NCBI RefSeq assembly: GCF_030409335.1
Contig: NZ_JAUFPN010000197.1
Coordinates: 124,001-188,000 of the forward strand
Origin: Paeniroseomonas aquatica
GTDB lineage: Bacteria > Pseudomonadota > Alphaproteobacteria > Acetobacterales > Acetobacteraceae
DNA: 64,000 bases
Reading direction: 5' to 3'
The position numbers and the translations under genes are program-made. Below are positions 47,864 through 55,749 of this stretch, in pieces (the stretch's first letter is position 1; each line of letters begins with the position of its first letter). The notes under the pieces were generated by a model. That model did not search any database, was not told the DNA's origin, and saw only the letters and a list, made by a program, of their open reading frames with translations.

Positions 47864-48412
47864 TCAGACCGGGAAGGGGTACTTCCTGAGATAGGGCATG
47901 TAGCTCTCCTCCACGTCGATCTCGAAGGAGGCGAGGGTGCGGACCACGGCGCAGTAGAAGCCGCAGGTGACCACCAGGTCCATGATGCAGTCGTTCGGCA
48001 GCTCGGCGCGCAGCGCGGCGAAGGTGTCGTAGTGGACGCCGGGGCCGTCGTGGATCTCCCGCGCCGCCTTCAGCACCAGCCGCGCCAGGGGCTCGAGGCC
48101 GCTGGTGCCGCCGCCGCTCTCGAGGATCAGGGCCTCGATGTCGCCATCGGTGACGCCGAAGTCGTAGCCGATCTTCACATGATGCGACCATTCATAGGGC
48201 GAGCGCGCCAGCCAGCCGACCTGCAGGATGGCGAGCTCGCGCAGCCGCGCATCCAGCTTGGTCTTGTAGCGGATGTACTGGCCGAGCCCGGAGAAGGCCC
48301 GCATCGCATCCGGGTTGTGGACCAGCGTCTTGTACAGGTTGATGTCGCGCGACAGCAGCCCCTGGTCCTCGGGCTTGAGGTCGGCCTTCTCCAGGTAGGG
48401 CAGGCGGGCCAT
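47864..48412 (-). CDS. Carboxymuconolactone decarboxylase-family protein
   Basis: This 182-residue all-helical protein belongs to the CMD/AhpD superfamily. The core block KLDARLRELAILQVGWLARS with the following EWSHHVKIGYDFGV contains the conserved Glu and His. The CxxC pair of AhpD-type peroxidase partners is absent, so a hydrolase/decarboxylase-like or non-redox function is more likely. It lies 17 bases downstream of the MBL-fold gene and 107 bases upstream of the class V aminotransferase, and is probably part of the same leftward unit. Confidence 0.85.
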   Translation of the reverse strand: MARLPYLEKADLKPEDQGLLSRDINLYKTLVHNPDAMRAFSGLGQYIRYKTKLDARLRELAILQVGWLARSPYEWSHHVKIGYDFGVTDGDIEALILESGGGTSGLEPLARLVLKAAREIHDGPGVHYDTFAALRAELPNDCIMDLVVTCGFYCAVVRTLASFEIDVEESYMPYLRKYPFPV

Positions 48413-48429
48413 GGGCGTTTCCTCGCTTC

Positions 48430-49302
48430 TTATGGTTTCAGGAAATTGTAGCGGAAGCCGTCGGCGCCGGCGCTGACCCGGCCGGCGGTGGCGCCGGGGA
48501 AGTGGATCGGCAGCACCACGACCGGCGTCTCCGCCACCTCGGCGAGGAAGCCGCGGCGGCTCTCGGCGGCCTGCTTCGCATCCCAGTCGAAGATGGTGGA
48601 CCAGCCGGGCTCGCGGACCTGCAGCGCGTGATGCATCAGATCACCGGTGACCACGGCGCGCTGGCCGCCGGAGGAGATGTTCACGCAGCAATGGCAGGGC
48701 GAATGGCCCGGGGTGGGGGAGAGCCAGACGGTATCGTCGAGCGAGAAATCATCGTCGACCAGCAGCGCCTGGCCGGCGGCGACGACCGGCTCGCAATTGT
48801 ACGTCCAGACATTGCCGGGCGGCTGCGCGCCGCGCGCCGTCGCCTCCTCCCAGGCGGCGTATTCGCCCTTGTGGAAGACATACTTCGCGCGTGGGAAGGT
48901 CGGCACCCAGCGGCCGTTCACCAGCCTTGTGTTCCAGCCGCAGTGGTCGATGTGGAGGTGGGTGCAGAAGACGTAGTCGATGTCCTCGAAGCGCAGTCCC
49001 GCGGCGGCGAAGCCGTCGAGCCAGGGCTGCTTCGGGAAGTCCATCGGCGGCGGATAGCCCTTGTCCTCGCCGGTGCAGGTATCGACCAGGATGGTGTGCT
49101 TCGGGGTGCGGATGACGAAGGTCTGGTAGGTGATGACCATGCGGCCGCTCGCCTGGTCGAAGACGACAGGGTCCATCTCGGCCAGGTGCCGGGCGCCGAT
49201 GATGGGGTCGTAGGCCGGGAACATGCTGTCCGGGGTTCGCCAGGGACCGTCCCGTTCGACGATGCTGGTGATGGTGACGTCGCCGATCCGCAGCTCCTGC
49301 AC
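48430..49302 (-). CDS. MBL-fold metallo-hydrolase
   Basis: This 290-residue metallo-beta-lactamase-fold hydrolase has an intact dinuclear zinc motif CTHLHIDHCGWN near residue 112, with further ligands in SPTPGHSPCHCCVNIS (His), VVTGDLMHH (Asp) and IHFPGATAGRV (His). It resembles lactonase-type proteins such as N-acyl-homoserine-lactonase relatives, but quorum quenching cannot be inferred. It is the middle gene of a leftward group and follows the GST gene by 11 bases. Confidence 0.88.
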   Translation of the reverse strand: MQELRIGDVTITSIVERDGPWRTPDSMFPAYDPIIGARHLAEMDPVVFDQASGRMVITYQTFVIRTPKHTILVDTCTGEDKGYPPPMDFPKQPWLDGFAAAGLRFEDIDYVFCTHLHIDHCGWNTRLVNGRWVPTFPRAKYVFHKGEYAAWEEATARGAQPPGNVWTYNCEPVVAAGQALLVDDDFSLDDTVWLSPTPGHSPCHCCVNISSGGQRAVVTGDLMHHALQVREPGWSTIFDWDAKQAAESRRGFLAEVAETPVVVLPIHFPGATAGRVSAGADGFRYNFLKP

Positions 49303-49313
49303 GGCGTGGCTCC

Positions 49314-49940
49314 TCAGGCGTCGATATGGGCGGTGGCGACGACGGCGGGGCGGGCGCTGAAGCCGGCGTGCCAGGCAGCCAGCGCCGGATGCGTCGCGCG
49401 CCAGCCGGCCTCCGGCCAGCGGAAGTCGAGGTAGGAGAGGCTGGCGCCGATGGTCAGGTGGCCGATGTCGTAGGGCGTCGCCTCCAGCACCGGGACCATC
49501 GGCTCGAGCGCCGCCAGCACCGCGTCGCGCTTGAGCCCGAAGCCCTCGATGATGATCGGGGAGGGCACTTCGCGCAGCACCTCGCCGCGCCAGAGCAGCA
49601 GCATCTCCATGAAGCCGGTGCCGAGCGCATGGCGCTGCAGCGCGTCGAGGCGTCCCGGGCCGGCCGGGAACAGCGGTGGCGCCTCGCCGAGGGTGTCGAG
49701 GTATTCGCAGATGACCACGCTGTCGAAGAGCACGCGGCCATCCGGCAGCACCAGGGTCGGGATGCGGCCGAGCGGGTTGCGCGGCAGCAGCTCGCGGTCG
49801 GTCCGGGTCAGGGCCACCACGGTGGGGATGCGCTCGATCCGGTCCGCTAGGCCGCGCTCATGCGCCGCCAGCATGACCTTCCGCACGAAGGGTGAACGGG
49901 AGGACCAATGCAATTGCATGGCCGCCTGCGATGCCGACAT
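49314..49940 (-). CDS. Glutathione S-transferase family protein
   Basis: This 208-residue GST has a thioredoxin-like N-terminal domain (LHWSSRSPFVRKVMLAAHER, with a Ser near residue 13 as the likely glutathione activator, then GRIPTLVLPDGRVLFDSVVI) and a C-terminal helical domain. The ATG at 49940 follows CAGGAGAAGC; the open frame further upstream is a shadow of the unknown secreted-protein gene. It heads the leftward unit with the MBL and CMD genes. It conjugates or isomerizes an unknown substrate. Confidence 0.9.
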   Translation of the reverse strand: MSASQAAMQLHWSSRSPFVRKVMLAAHERGLADRIERIPTVVALTRTDRELLPRNPLGRIPTLVLPDGRVLFDSVVICEYLDTLGEAPPLFPAGPGRLDALQRHALGTGFMEMLLLWRGEVLREVPSPIIIEGFGLKRDAVLAALEPMVPVLEATPYDIGHLTIGASLSYLDFRWPEAGWRATHPALAAWHAGFSARPAVVATAHIDA

Positions 49941-50016
49941 CTGCTTCTCCTGGAGTCCCCGGGACACTCTGCCCCGCATGGCCCCCCAACTGAAGCCCCC
50001 GCTGCCGCGGCGCCCG

Positions 50017-50988
50017 TCAGCGGAGCTCCGGCGCCGGCCAGTCCAGCGCTGCGGAGGGCGCCCGCACCATGTTTGTCCAGCTGCGGCAATCGACCATCTG
50101 CCAGCGCGCATCGGGCGCCTCGCCATGGGCGATCGGCGGGCAGCGGCGGGAGCGGGCCATGAGCTCGGCCATCGCGTCCCGGCCGGCCAGGGCGCTGCGG
50201 GCGGCATTCTCCCAGCGCTCCCAGCGGACCAGGCCAAGGCCCTGGGCGAACCAGAAGCGCTCGAGGTGATCGGCCAGGGGGATGGCGGTGCCGCTGAAAT
50301 GCTCGGAGACCAGCACCTCCACCCGGGCGGCGCCGGTGCGGCCATCGGCCGCCTCGCGCCAGGGCAGGTCGATGGCGGCGCGGCGCCAGCGGGTGAGGCT
50401 CGGGTTGACGCGGGCGGGACAGGCCTCCGGCCCGGTGGTGATGGCGAGGCCGACCAGCCGCTGCTGCCATTCCGTCGGGAGCGGCGGGATGGCGACGAGC
50501 CAGCCGGGCCGGCATTCGGCCGACTGGAACCACTGGGCGCCGCCGCCGCCGTCCTCGGTCATGGCCACGGCGGCCTCCCCGCCGGGGGGCAGCGGGATCA
50601 CCTGGCCGCCGTCGCCCGGGTCCTGGCGGCCGAAGGCGCGCGGCGCATTGCCGAAGTCGAAGGTCTGGATGGCCGCCGGGACGCCGCGCAGGCTTCCCAG
50701 CAGCGAGTCGCTGGCCTGGTAGCCCTGCGGCAGGGCGGCCTCGGCGGTGCCGGGCCAGTCGTGCTTGCGGTAGGGCAGGGGCTCGCCGATGCGCAGCGGC
50801 CGGGTCCGGTCGCAGCCGGGCTCGAAGGGCAGCCGGCCGGGGATGGGCGTGCCGGCCTCGTCGAGGCAGGCGGATTGCACGAGGTAGCCGGTCAGAGGCG
50901 GCTCGGCGGCAGCGGGTCCGGCCAGGGCCAGCAGCAGCCCGAACATGCAAAACCGCGGTCCCCGGGTTGCCCCGTGCCGCGGTTGCAT
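50017..50988 (-). CDS. Secreted hypothetical protein, 323 residues
   Basis: No family is recognised. A signal peptide is plausible: a basic n-region (RHGATRGPRF), a hydrophobic core (CMFGLLLALAGPAAA) and cleavage before EPPLTG. An ATG at 50946 would remove the n-region, so the longer start at 50988 is preferred. The mature protein is acidic-neutral with Cys residues near SACLDEAG, PGCDRT, ECRPGW, EACPAR, RRCPP and VDCRSW, three possible disulfides. This suggests a periplasmic or extracellular role. It is a monocistronic gene between the GST group and rpsU. Confidence 0.65.
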   Translation of the reverse strand: MQPRHGATRGPRFCMFGLLLALAGPAAAEPPLTGYLVQSACLDEAGTPIPGRLPFEPGCDRTRPLRIGEPLPYRKHDWPGTAEAALPQGYQASDSLLGSLRGVPAAIQTFDFGNAPRAFGRQDPGDGGQVIPLPPGGEAAVAMTEDGGGGAQWFQSAECRPGWLVAIPPLPTEWQQRLVGLAITTGPEACPARVNPSLTRWRRAAIDLPWREAADGRTGAARVEVLVSEHFSGTAIPLADHLERFWFAQGLGLVRWERWENAARSALAGRDAMAELMARSRRCPPIAHGEAPDARWQMVDCRSWTNMVRAPSAALDWPAPELR

Positions 50989-51026
50989 AGTCGTCGTCAG
51001 GACCCGGCTCGCGCCGCGTCGGAAGC

Positions 51027-51230
51027 TCAGAAGCCTTCGCGTTCCAGCCGCTTGCGCTCGACCTTGCGGGCGCGGCGGACGGCCTCGGCGGCTTCGCGGG
51101 CGCGGCGCTCGGACGGCTTCTCGTAGTGCCGGCGCAGCTTCATCTCGCGGAACACACCCTCGCGCTGCAGCTTCTTCTTGAGCGCCTTCAGCGCCTGGTC
51201 GATGTTGTTGTCACGGACGACGACTTGCAC
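51027..51230 (-). CDS. rpsU: 30S ribosomal protein S21
   Basis: This 67-residue basic protein of the small ribosomal subunit helps start translation. The sequence [20 protein letters not shown] and [20 protein letters not shown] matches the family throughout. The GTG at 51230 is nine bases after AGGAGG and gives the natural N-terminus; a TTG three codons upstream directly abuts that site and is unlikely. It is divergent from the peptide deformylase-like gene. Confidence 0.96.
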   Translation of the reverse strand: MQVVVRDNNIDQALKALKKKLQREGVFREMKLRRHYEKPSERRAREAAEAVRRARKVERKRLEREGF

Positions 51231-51445
51231 GCGGCCCAACCTCCTGTGGCTTGGCGGGAAATAAGAATCGCCGCGTCAGGAGCGCAGCTGCAGGCGGCCC
51301 GGATCACCCGGACCACCTTCGCCATCCCCACCCTGATGCGGAGAGGTTGAGCCTAACATAGGTGCCGGTGGCGGTGGAAGCCCCCTCCCGCAGTCTGCCC
51401 GGCATCCCTAACTTGCTGCCACCTGCTGCCGCACGGAGGCGCGCC

Positions 51446-51949
51446 TTGGCCATACTGAAGATCGCCCGCATGGGGCACCCGGTCCTGCTGCGGGAAGCGG
51501 AGGCGGTGGACGACCCGACCCATCCGGAGATCCGCCGGCTGATCGCCGACATGGCGGAAACCATGCTGGATGCCGCCGGAATCGGCTTGGCGGCGCCGCA
51601 GGTGCATGTCCCGCTGCGGCTGTTCGTCTGGCGCGGGCCGACCGGGGTCGCCGCGCTGGTCAACCCGGAGCTGACGCCGGTCGGCGAGGAGACGGAGCAG
51701 GCCTGGGAGGGCTGCTTGTCCATCCCTGGCCTGCGCGGCTCGGTGCTGCGGCCGCGGCGGATCCGCTACCGCGGACTCGATGCCGAGGGCGAGCCGGTGG
51801 AGGGCGAGGCGGAGGCGATGACCGCCCGGGTCATGCAGCACGAGACCGACCATCTCGACGGCATCCTCTACCCCATGCGCATGCCCGACCTGTCGCTCTT
51901 CGGCTTCACCGACGAACTGGCCCGGGCGGCCGGGAGCCAGCCGCGATGA
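51446..51949 (+). CDS. def: Peptide deformylase
   Basis: This metalloenzyme removes the formyl group from nascent proteins. It has 167 residues. Its three catalytic motifs are visible: GIGLAAPQV near residue 45, EGCLSIP with metal-ligand Cys90, and MQHETDHLDGILYP with the two His and catalytic Glu. The frame opens further upstream, but the natural start MAILKIARMGHPVL corresponds to the TTG at 51446, six bases after GGAGG. Its stop overlaps the COQ9-family start (ATGA), so both are co-translated. Confidence 0.95.
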   Translation: MAILKIARMGHPVLLREAEAVDDPTHPEIRRLIADMAETMLDAAGIGLAAPQVHVPLRLFVWRGPTGVAALVNPELTPVGEETEQAWEGCLSIPGLRGSVLRPRRIRYRGLDAEGEPVEGEAEAMTARVMQHETDHLDGILYPMRMPDLSLFGFTDELARAAGSQPR

Positions 51950-52524
51950 CCGAGAGCAGCCCCGCCCGCGATGCCGCCATCCGCGCCATGCTGCCGCTGG
52001 CCGGGACGGAGGGGTGGAACTGGACGACCATCCGCGCCGGCCTGGCCGCCGCCGGCGAGGATCCGGCCCTGGCCGAGAGCTGGTTCCCGACCGGCGCCAC
52101 CGGTGCCGTCGCCGGCTGGATCGATCTGGCGAACCGGGACATGGCCGCCGCCGCGGCGGCCGAGGACGTCGCCGCGCTGCGGGTGCCCGCGCGCATCCGA
52201 AGGGTGGTCGAGCTCCGGCTGGCCGCCACCGCGCCGCATAAGCCGGCGCTGCGCCGGGCGCTGAGCCTGCTGGCGCTGCCCTGGAATGCCCCGGTCGCGC
52301 TGCGGACCACGGCGGCGACGGTGGATGCCATGTGGCATGCCGCCGGCGACAGCTCGGCCGATTTCTCCTGGTATACCCGGCGGGCGACCCTGGCCGCGGT
52401 CTATGGCGCGACCCTCGCCTTCTGGACCCGCGACGACGATCCCGACATCGCCGCGGCCATGGCCTTCCTCGACCGCCGGCTGGCGGGGGTGGCGCGGCTC
52501 GGCAAGCGCCGCCGCGCGGCCTGA
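51946..52524 (+). CDS. COQ9-family protein (ubiquinone biosynthesis)
   Basis: This 192-residue protein matches COQ9 proteins, lipid-binding helpers of ubiquinone biosynthesis that have a TetR-like fold without DNA binding. Blocks include MLPLAGTEGWNWTTIRAGLA near residue 14, RIRRVVELRLAAT, and the C-terminal SADFSWYTRRATLAAVY that precedes the lipid-binding helix. It is coupled to the peptide deformylase gene by a four-base overlap. Its presence fits an alphaproteobacterium with a ubiquinone-based chain. Confidence 0.88.
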   Translation: MTESSPARDAAIRAMLPLAGTEGWNWTTIRAGLAAAGEDPALAESWFPTGATGAVAGWIDLANRDMAAAAAAEDVAALRVPARIRRVVELRLAATAPHKPALRRALSLLALPWNAPVALRTTAATVDAMWHAAGDSSADFSWYTRRATLAAVYGATLAFWTRDDDPDIAAAMAFLDRRLAGVARLGKRRRAA

Positions 52525-52602
52525 CCGGCCGGGGCCCGAGGGGGCCGATTGACGCGGCGCCGGCTGCGTGGTGCGCTTCCCCCAACGAACGGGGGAACCG
52601 CC

Positions 52603-53391
52603 ATGGCCATCGTGCCCAATCACGCCAAGCTGCGGCTGGCCGCGGGTGAGCTGGCGCTCGGCTTCGGGGTGCACCACCTGCGCGGCAGCGCGGTCGGCAT
52701 GATCGCCGCCGCCACCGGCTACGACTGGCTCTTCATCGACATGGAGCATGGCGCGACCTCGGTGCAGGAGGCGACGCAGATCGCCATCGCCGCGCTCGGC
52801 CAGGGCATCACCCCCATCGTCCGCTGCTGCAAGGATGCGCTGTTCGAAGGCACCCGGGCGCTCGACAACGGCGCCATGGGCGTGGTGGTGCCGCATGTGG
52901 ATACCGCGGCCGAGGCGCGGGTGGTGGCCGCGGCCTATCGCTTCCCGCCGCTCGGCACCCGGTCCTGGGGCGGCCCGCCCTTCGCCTACAACCTGCGGCC
53001 GCCGGGCACCGCCGAGGCGCAGGCCGAGCTGAACCGGAACATCCTGGTCGCCTGCATGATCGAGACGCCGGAGGCGGTGGCCAATGCGGCCGAGATCGCC
53101 GCGGTGCCGGGAATCGACGTGCTGCTGATCGGCACCTCGGACCTGACGGCTTCCATGGGGATCGCCGGGCAGATCGGCCACCCCGATGTCCAGGCCGCCT
53201 ATGCCACGGTGGCGGCGGCCTGCGCCGGGGCGGGCAAGGTGATGGGCATGGGCGGGGTCTACGACGAGACCTGGGCGGCCGCCTATGTCCGGCTCGGGGC
53301 GCGGTTCCTGCTGAGCGGGTCCGACCATACCCTGCTGATGGCCGCCGCCGCCGGGCGGTCGCATTTCCTGCGGGGATTGCATCCGGGCTGA
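52603..53391 (+). CDS. HpcH/HpaI-family aldolase
   Basis: This 262-residue class II (metal-dependent) aldolase of the HpcH/HpaI/citrate-lyase-beta family cleaves 2-keto-3-deoxy acids. Signature blocks are DWLFIDMEHGATSVQEA near residue 45, GVVVPHVDTAAEARVV, MIETPEAVANAAEIAAVPGI with the metal-ligand Glu, and LIGTSDLTASMG with the ligand Asp. The ATG at 52603 follows GGGGGAACC. It lies between COQ9 and the iron block, probably as a single gene. The substrate is unknown. Confidence 0.9.
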   Translation: MAIVPNHAKLRLAAGELALGFGVHHLRGSAVGMIAAATGYDWLFIDMEHGATSVQEATQIAIAALGQGITPIVRCCKDALFEGTRALDNGAMGVVVPHVDTAAEARVVAAAYRFPPLGTRSWGGPPFAYNLRPPGTAEAQAELNRNILVACMIETPEAVANAAEIAAVPGIDVLLIGTSDLTASMGIAGQIGHPDVQAAYATVAAACAGAGKVMGMGGVYDETWAAAYVRLGARFLLSGSDHTLLMAAAAGRSHFLRGLHPG

Positions 53392-53465
53392 GGCGCGGCC
53401 TGCGCCGGGCCAATCCGGGCGGCGAGGGTCCCGGTCCGCATACTGCCCTGGACGGCGGGAAGCGC

Positions 53466-53494
53466 TTGCGAATGGTTCTCATTAGCTTTATCAA
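53466..53494 (+). promoter_or_regulatory. Promoter of fbpA overlapped by a Fur-box-like inverted repeat
   Basis: TTGCGA at 53466-53471 and TATCAA at 53489-53494 are spaced by 17 bases. The inverted repeat GCGAATG (53468-53474), GTTCT, CATTAGC (53480-53486) occupies the -35 and the spacer. The pattern, with AATG facing CATT around TTCT, closely resembles Fur boxes. A repressor bound here would block RNA polymerase. The downstream iron genes support the reading. Confidence 0.7.
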
Positions 53495-53520
53495 TTGCCG
53501 CATCAGCCCGGAGAGACTGC

Positions 53521-54561
53521 ATGCCCGCCTGTCCGCCGCGCCGCCTGCTCGGCCTCGCCGCCGCCGCCCTGCTGGCCTGGGGCGCCCGCCCCGCCGCGGC
53601 GGCCGGGGAGGTGAACCTCTACTCCTCCCGGCATTATGACTCGGACCGGGCCCTGTACGAGGCCTTCACCAAGGAGACCGGAATCCGGGTCCGGCTGATC
53701 GAGGGCGATGCCGACCAGCTGATCGAGCGCATCCGCAACGAGGGCGCCAACAGCCCGGCCGATGTCTTCATCACCGTCGATGCCGCCCGGCTGGCCCGGG
53801 CCGCCAATGCCGGCGTGCTGGCGCCCTTCCGCTCCGGCGTGATCGAGGCGCGGATCCCCGCCGGGCTGCGCGATCCCGAGGGCATGTGGTTCGCCGTCTC
53901 CAAGCGGGCCCGCGTCGTGATGTACGACCGCGAGCGCGGTGCCCCGGAAGGGCTGACGCGGTACGAGGATCTGGCCGAGCCGCGCTTCAAGGGGCAGATC
54001 TGCGTCCGTAGCTCCAGCCATCCCTACAACACCAGCCTCGCGGCCTCGATCCTGGCCGCCGACGGGGCGGAGCGGACCGAGGCCTGGGCCCGCGGCTTCG
54101 CCGCCAACCTGGCCCGCCCGCCGCAGGGCGGCGACCGCGACCAGTTCCGCGCCCTCCCGGCCGGGCAGTGCCGGCTCGCCATCGCCAATACCTACTACCT
54201 CGCCGCCATCGGCGCTTCCGAGCGGCCCGAGGACAAGGCGCTGTTCGCCCGGATCGGGGTCATCTTCCCGAACCAGGGCGAGGGGGACCGCGGCACCCAC
54301 GTGAACGTCTCCGGCGCCGGGCTGGTGAAGACGGCGCCGAACCGGGCGGCGGCCACCCGCTTCCTCGAGTATCTCACCGGCGATTCGGCGCAGGCGACCT
54401 TTGCCCTGGGCAACATGGAGTACCCGGCGGTGGCCGCCGCGCCGCTGCACCCGGCGCTCGCCGCCATGGGCAGCTTCCGGCCCGAGCCGGTGGATGCCGA
54501 GCGGACCAACACCAATGCCGGGCCGGCGCTGCAGATCATGCAGCGCGCGGGCTGGCGCTGA
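53521..54561 (+). CDS. Fe(3+) ABC transporter substrate-binding protein (FbpA/FutA type)
   Basis: This 346-residue periplasmic ferric-ion-binding protein has a signal peptide (MPACPPRRLLGLAAAALLAW, cleavage near PAAAA), then VNLYSSRHYDSDRALYEAFT, and the iron-ligand double Tyr in LAIANTYYLAAIG near residue 225. The NVSGAGLVKTAPNR region follows. A Fur-box-like promoter sits just upstream. Bfd and bacterioferritin genes follow at close spacing. A permease of the FbpB type lies 3 kb away on the other strand; no FbpC ATPase is in the window. Confidence 0.92.
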   Translation: MPACPPRRLLGLAAAALLAWGARPAAAAGEVNLYSSRHYDSDRALYEAFTKETGIRVRLIEGDADQLIERIRNEGANSPADVFITVDAARLARAANAGVLAPFRSGVIEARIPAGLRDPEGMWFAVSKRARVVMYDRERGAPEGLTRYEDLAEPRFKGQICVRSSSHPYNTSLAASILAADGAERTEAWARGFAANLARPPQGGDRDQFRALPAGQCRLAIANTYYLAAIGASERPEDKALFARIGVIFPNQGEGDRGTHVNVSGAGLVKTAPNRAAATRFLEYLTGDSAQATFALGNMEYPAVAAAPLHPALAAMGSFRPEPVDAERTNTNAGPALQIMQRAGWR

Positions 54562-54580
54562 GCGGGCGGGAGACGAGCCG

Positions 54581-54775
54581 ATGATCCTCTGTCTCTGCAA
54601 TGCCCTGAGCGACACGCAGCTGGCGGATGCGGTGGCCAAGGGCGCCCGCAAGCCGCGCGACGTCTATGCCCATTGCGCCTGCAAGGCGCAGTGCGGCACC
54701 TGCACCCGGATGATCCTCGGCATGATCCGCGACCTCGCGACGAACGGTACGGCCGCGCAATCCCAGGCCTCCTGA
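54581..54775 (+). CDS. bfd: Bacterioferritin-associated ferredoxin
   Basis: This 64-residue 2Fe-2S protein reduces bacterioferritin so that stored iron is released. Cys4, Cys6, Cys38 and Cys41 (LCLCN and AQCGTCTRM) are at the same positions as in E. coli Bfd; extra Cys residues are at 32 and 34. It lies 19 bases after the FbpA-like gene and 91 bases before bacterioferritin, and so is probably expressed with both under iron control. The C-terminus (TNGTAAQSQAS) is low-complexity. Confidence 0.93.
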   Translation: MILCLCNALSDTQLADAVAKGARKPRDVYAHCACKAQCGTCTRMILGMIRDLATNGTAAQSQAS

Positions 54776-54850
54776 GCGCCGCCGCCTGCTAAGGTGCCAC
54801 CATCGCCACGGGCCGCGTCGCCCGTGGCTTCAATTCGTACCGGCCCCGCC

Positions 54851-54882
54851 GTGAAAGCTGACCCCGATGAAAGCCGACCCCA
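54851..54882 (+). repeat. Imperfect 16-base tandem duplication at the bfr start
   Basis: GTGAAAGCTGACCCCG (54851-54866) is followed directly by ATGAAAGCCGACCCCA (54867-54882), differing at three positions. The second copy begins with the bfr start codon. The first copy offers an out-of-frame GTG that opens a 13-codon ORF ending at 54892, inside bfr. Confidence 0.8.
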
Positions 54883-55352
54883 AGGTCATTGAGCATCTGA
54901 ACACCCAGCTCACCAATGAGCTGACCGCGATCAACCAGTACTTCCTGCATGCCCGCGTGCTCCGCCATTGGGGCGTGACCAAGCTGGGCGAGCATGAATA
55001 CAAGGAATCGATCGAGGAGATGCATCACGCCGACTGGCTGATCGAGCGCATCCTCTTCCTCGGCGGCCTGCCCAACGTGCAGCGGCTGAACCAGGTGATG
55101 GTCGGGCAGTCGGTGGAGGAGATCCTGCGCGCCGACCTGGCGATCGAGGACAAGGCGACCGCCGACCTGCGCGAGGGCATCGCCTACGCCGAGAGCGTGC
55201 GCGACTTCGTCTCCCGCGACCTGCTGCTCAAGATCCTGGCCAACGAGGAGGAGCACGTGGACTTCCTCGACCGCCAGTTCGACCTGATCAAGCTGATCGG
55301 GATCGAGCGCTACATCCTGCTGAACAGCGCCCCGGCTCCCGACCAGCACTGA
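54867..55352 (+). CDS. bfr: Bacterioferritin
   Basis: This 161-residue heme-containing ferritin stores iron in a 24-mer. Ferroxidase ligands are visible at E18, E51 and H54, with more in NEEEHVDFLD; Tyr25 and the heme-ligand Met52 (EEMHHADWLIERILFL) are conserved. The length is typical. It follows bfd and a Fur-controlled iron-binding protein gene. The ATG at 54867 is the second half of a small tandem duplication, and no clear Shine-Dalgarno precedes it. Confidence 0.95.
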   Translation: MKADPKVIEHLNTQLTNELTAINQYFLHARVLRHWGVTKLGEHEYKESIEEMHHADWLIERILFLGGLPNVQRLNQVMVGQSVEEILRADLAIEDKATADLREGIAYAESVRDFVSRDLLLKILANEEEHVDFLDRQFDLIKLIGIERYILLNSAPAPDQH

Positions 55353-55371
55353 GGCCTTCCGGCCGGCCGGG

Positions 55372-55749
55372 TCAGCCCTGACCGGCCACCGAGCGCAGGG
55401 CATCGATCAGCGTGCCGAGCTCGATGGGCTTGGTCAGCAGCGTGAGCGGGGCGCTGCCGTCGTGCAGTCCGGCGGTGCCGCCGACGGGGGGATAGCCGGT
55501 CATCACCACCACCGGCAGGTCGGGCCGGCTGGCCCGCAGCCGGGCGATCAGCTCCCGCCCGTCCAGCCGCGGCATCCGCAGGTCGGTGAGCAGCACGTCG
55601 AAGCCGGCGCCGGCGGAGACGAGCTCCATCGCCGCCTCGCCGTCCTGCGCCGGCAGGACCTCGAAGCCGGCATCGACCAGCCCCTCCTCGATCACCTCGG
55701 CCGCGAGCCACTCGTCCTCGGCCATGAGCACGCGCAACGGGGTCATCAT
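55372..55749 (-). CDS. Single-domain response regulator
   Basis: This receiver-only protein has 125 residues. Acidic residues E11 and D12, phosphoacceptor Asp56 (VLLTDLRMPRLDG), Thr84 (VVMTGYPPVG) and Lys107 (LLTKPIELG) are all present, so it is phosphorylatable. No output domain follows, so it probably signals by protein contact or as a phosphorelay step. Its start overlaps the stop of the sensor kinase gene (ATGA), which makes it the partner of that kinase. Confidence 0.92.
   Translation of the reverse strand: MMTPLRVLMAEDEWLAAEVIEEGLVDAGFEVLPAQDGEAAMELVSAGAGFDVLLTDLRMPRLDGRELIARLRASRPDLPVVVMTGYPPVGGTAGLHDGSAPLTLLTKPIELGTLIDALRSVAGQG

Noticed and set aside
46563-49302. Vitamin B6 degradation cluster (pyridoxamine-pyruvate aminotransferase and 4-pyridoxolactonase)
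   Set aside because: The class V aminotransferase has the serine-glyoxylate type lysine motif, the MBL protein is not clearly a pyridoxolactonase, and the other pathway genes are missing.
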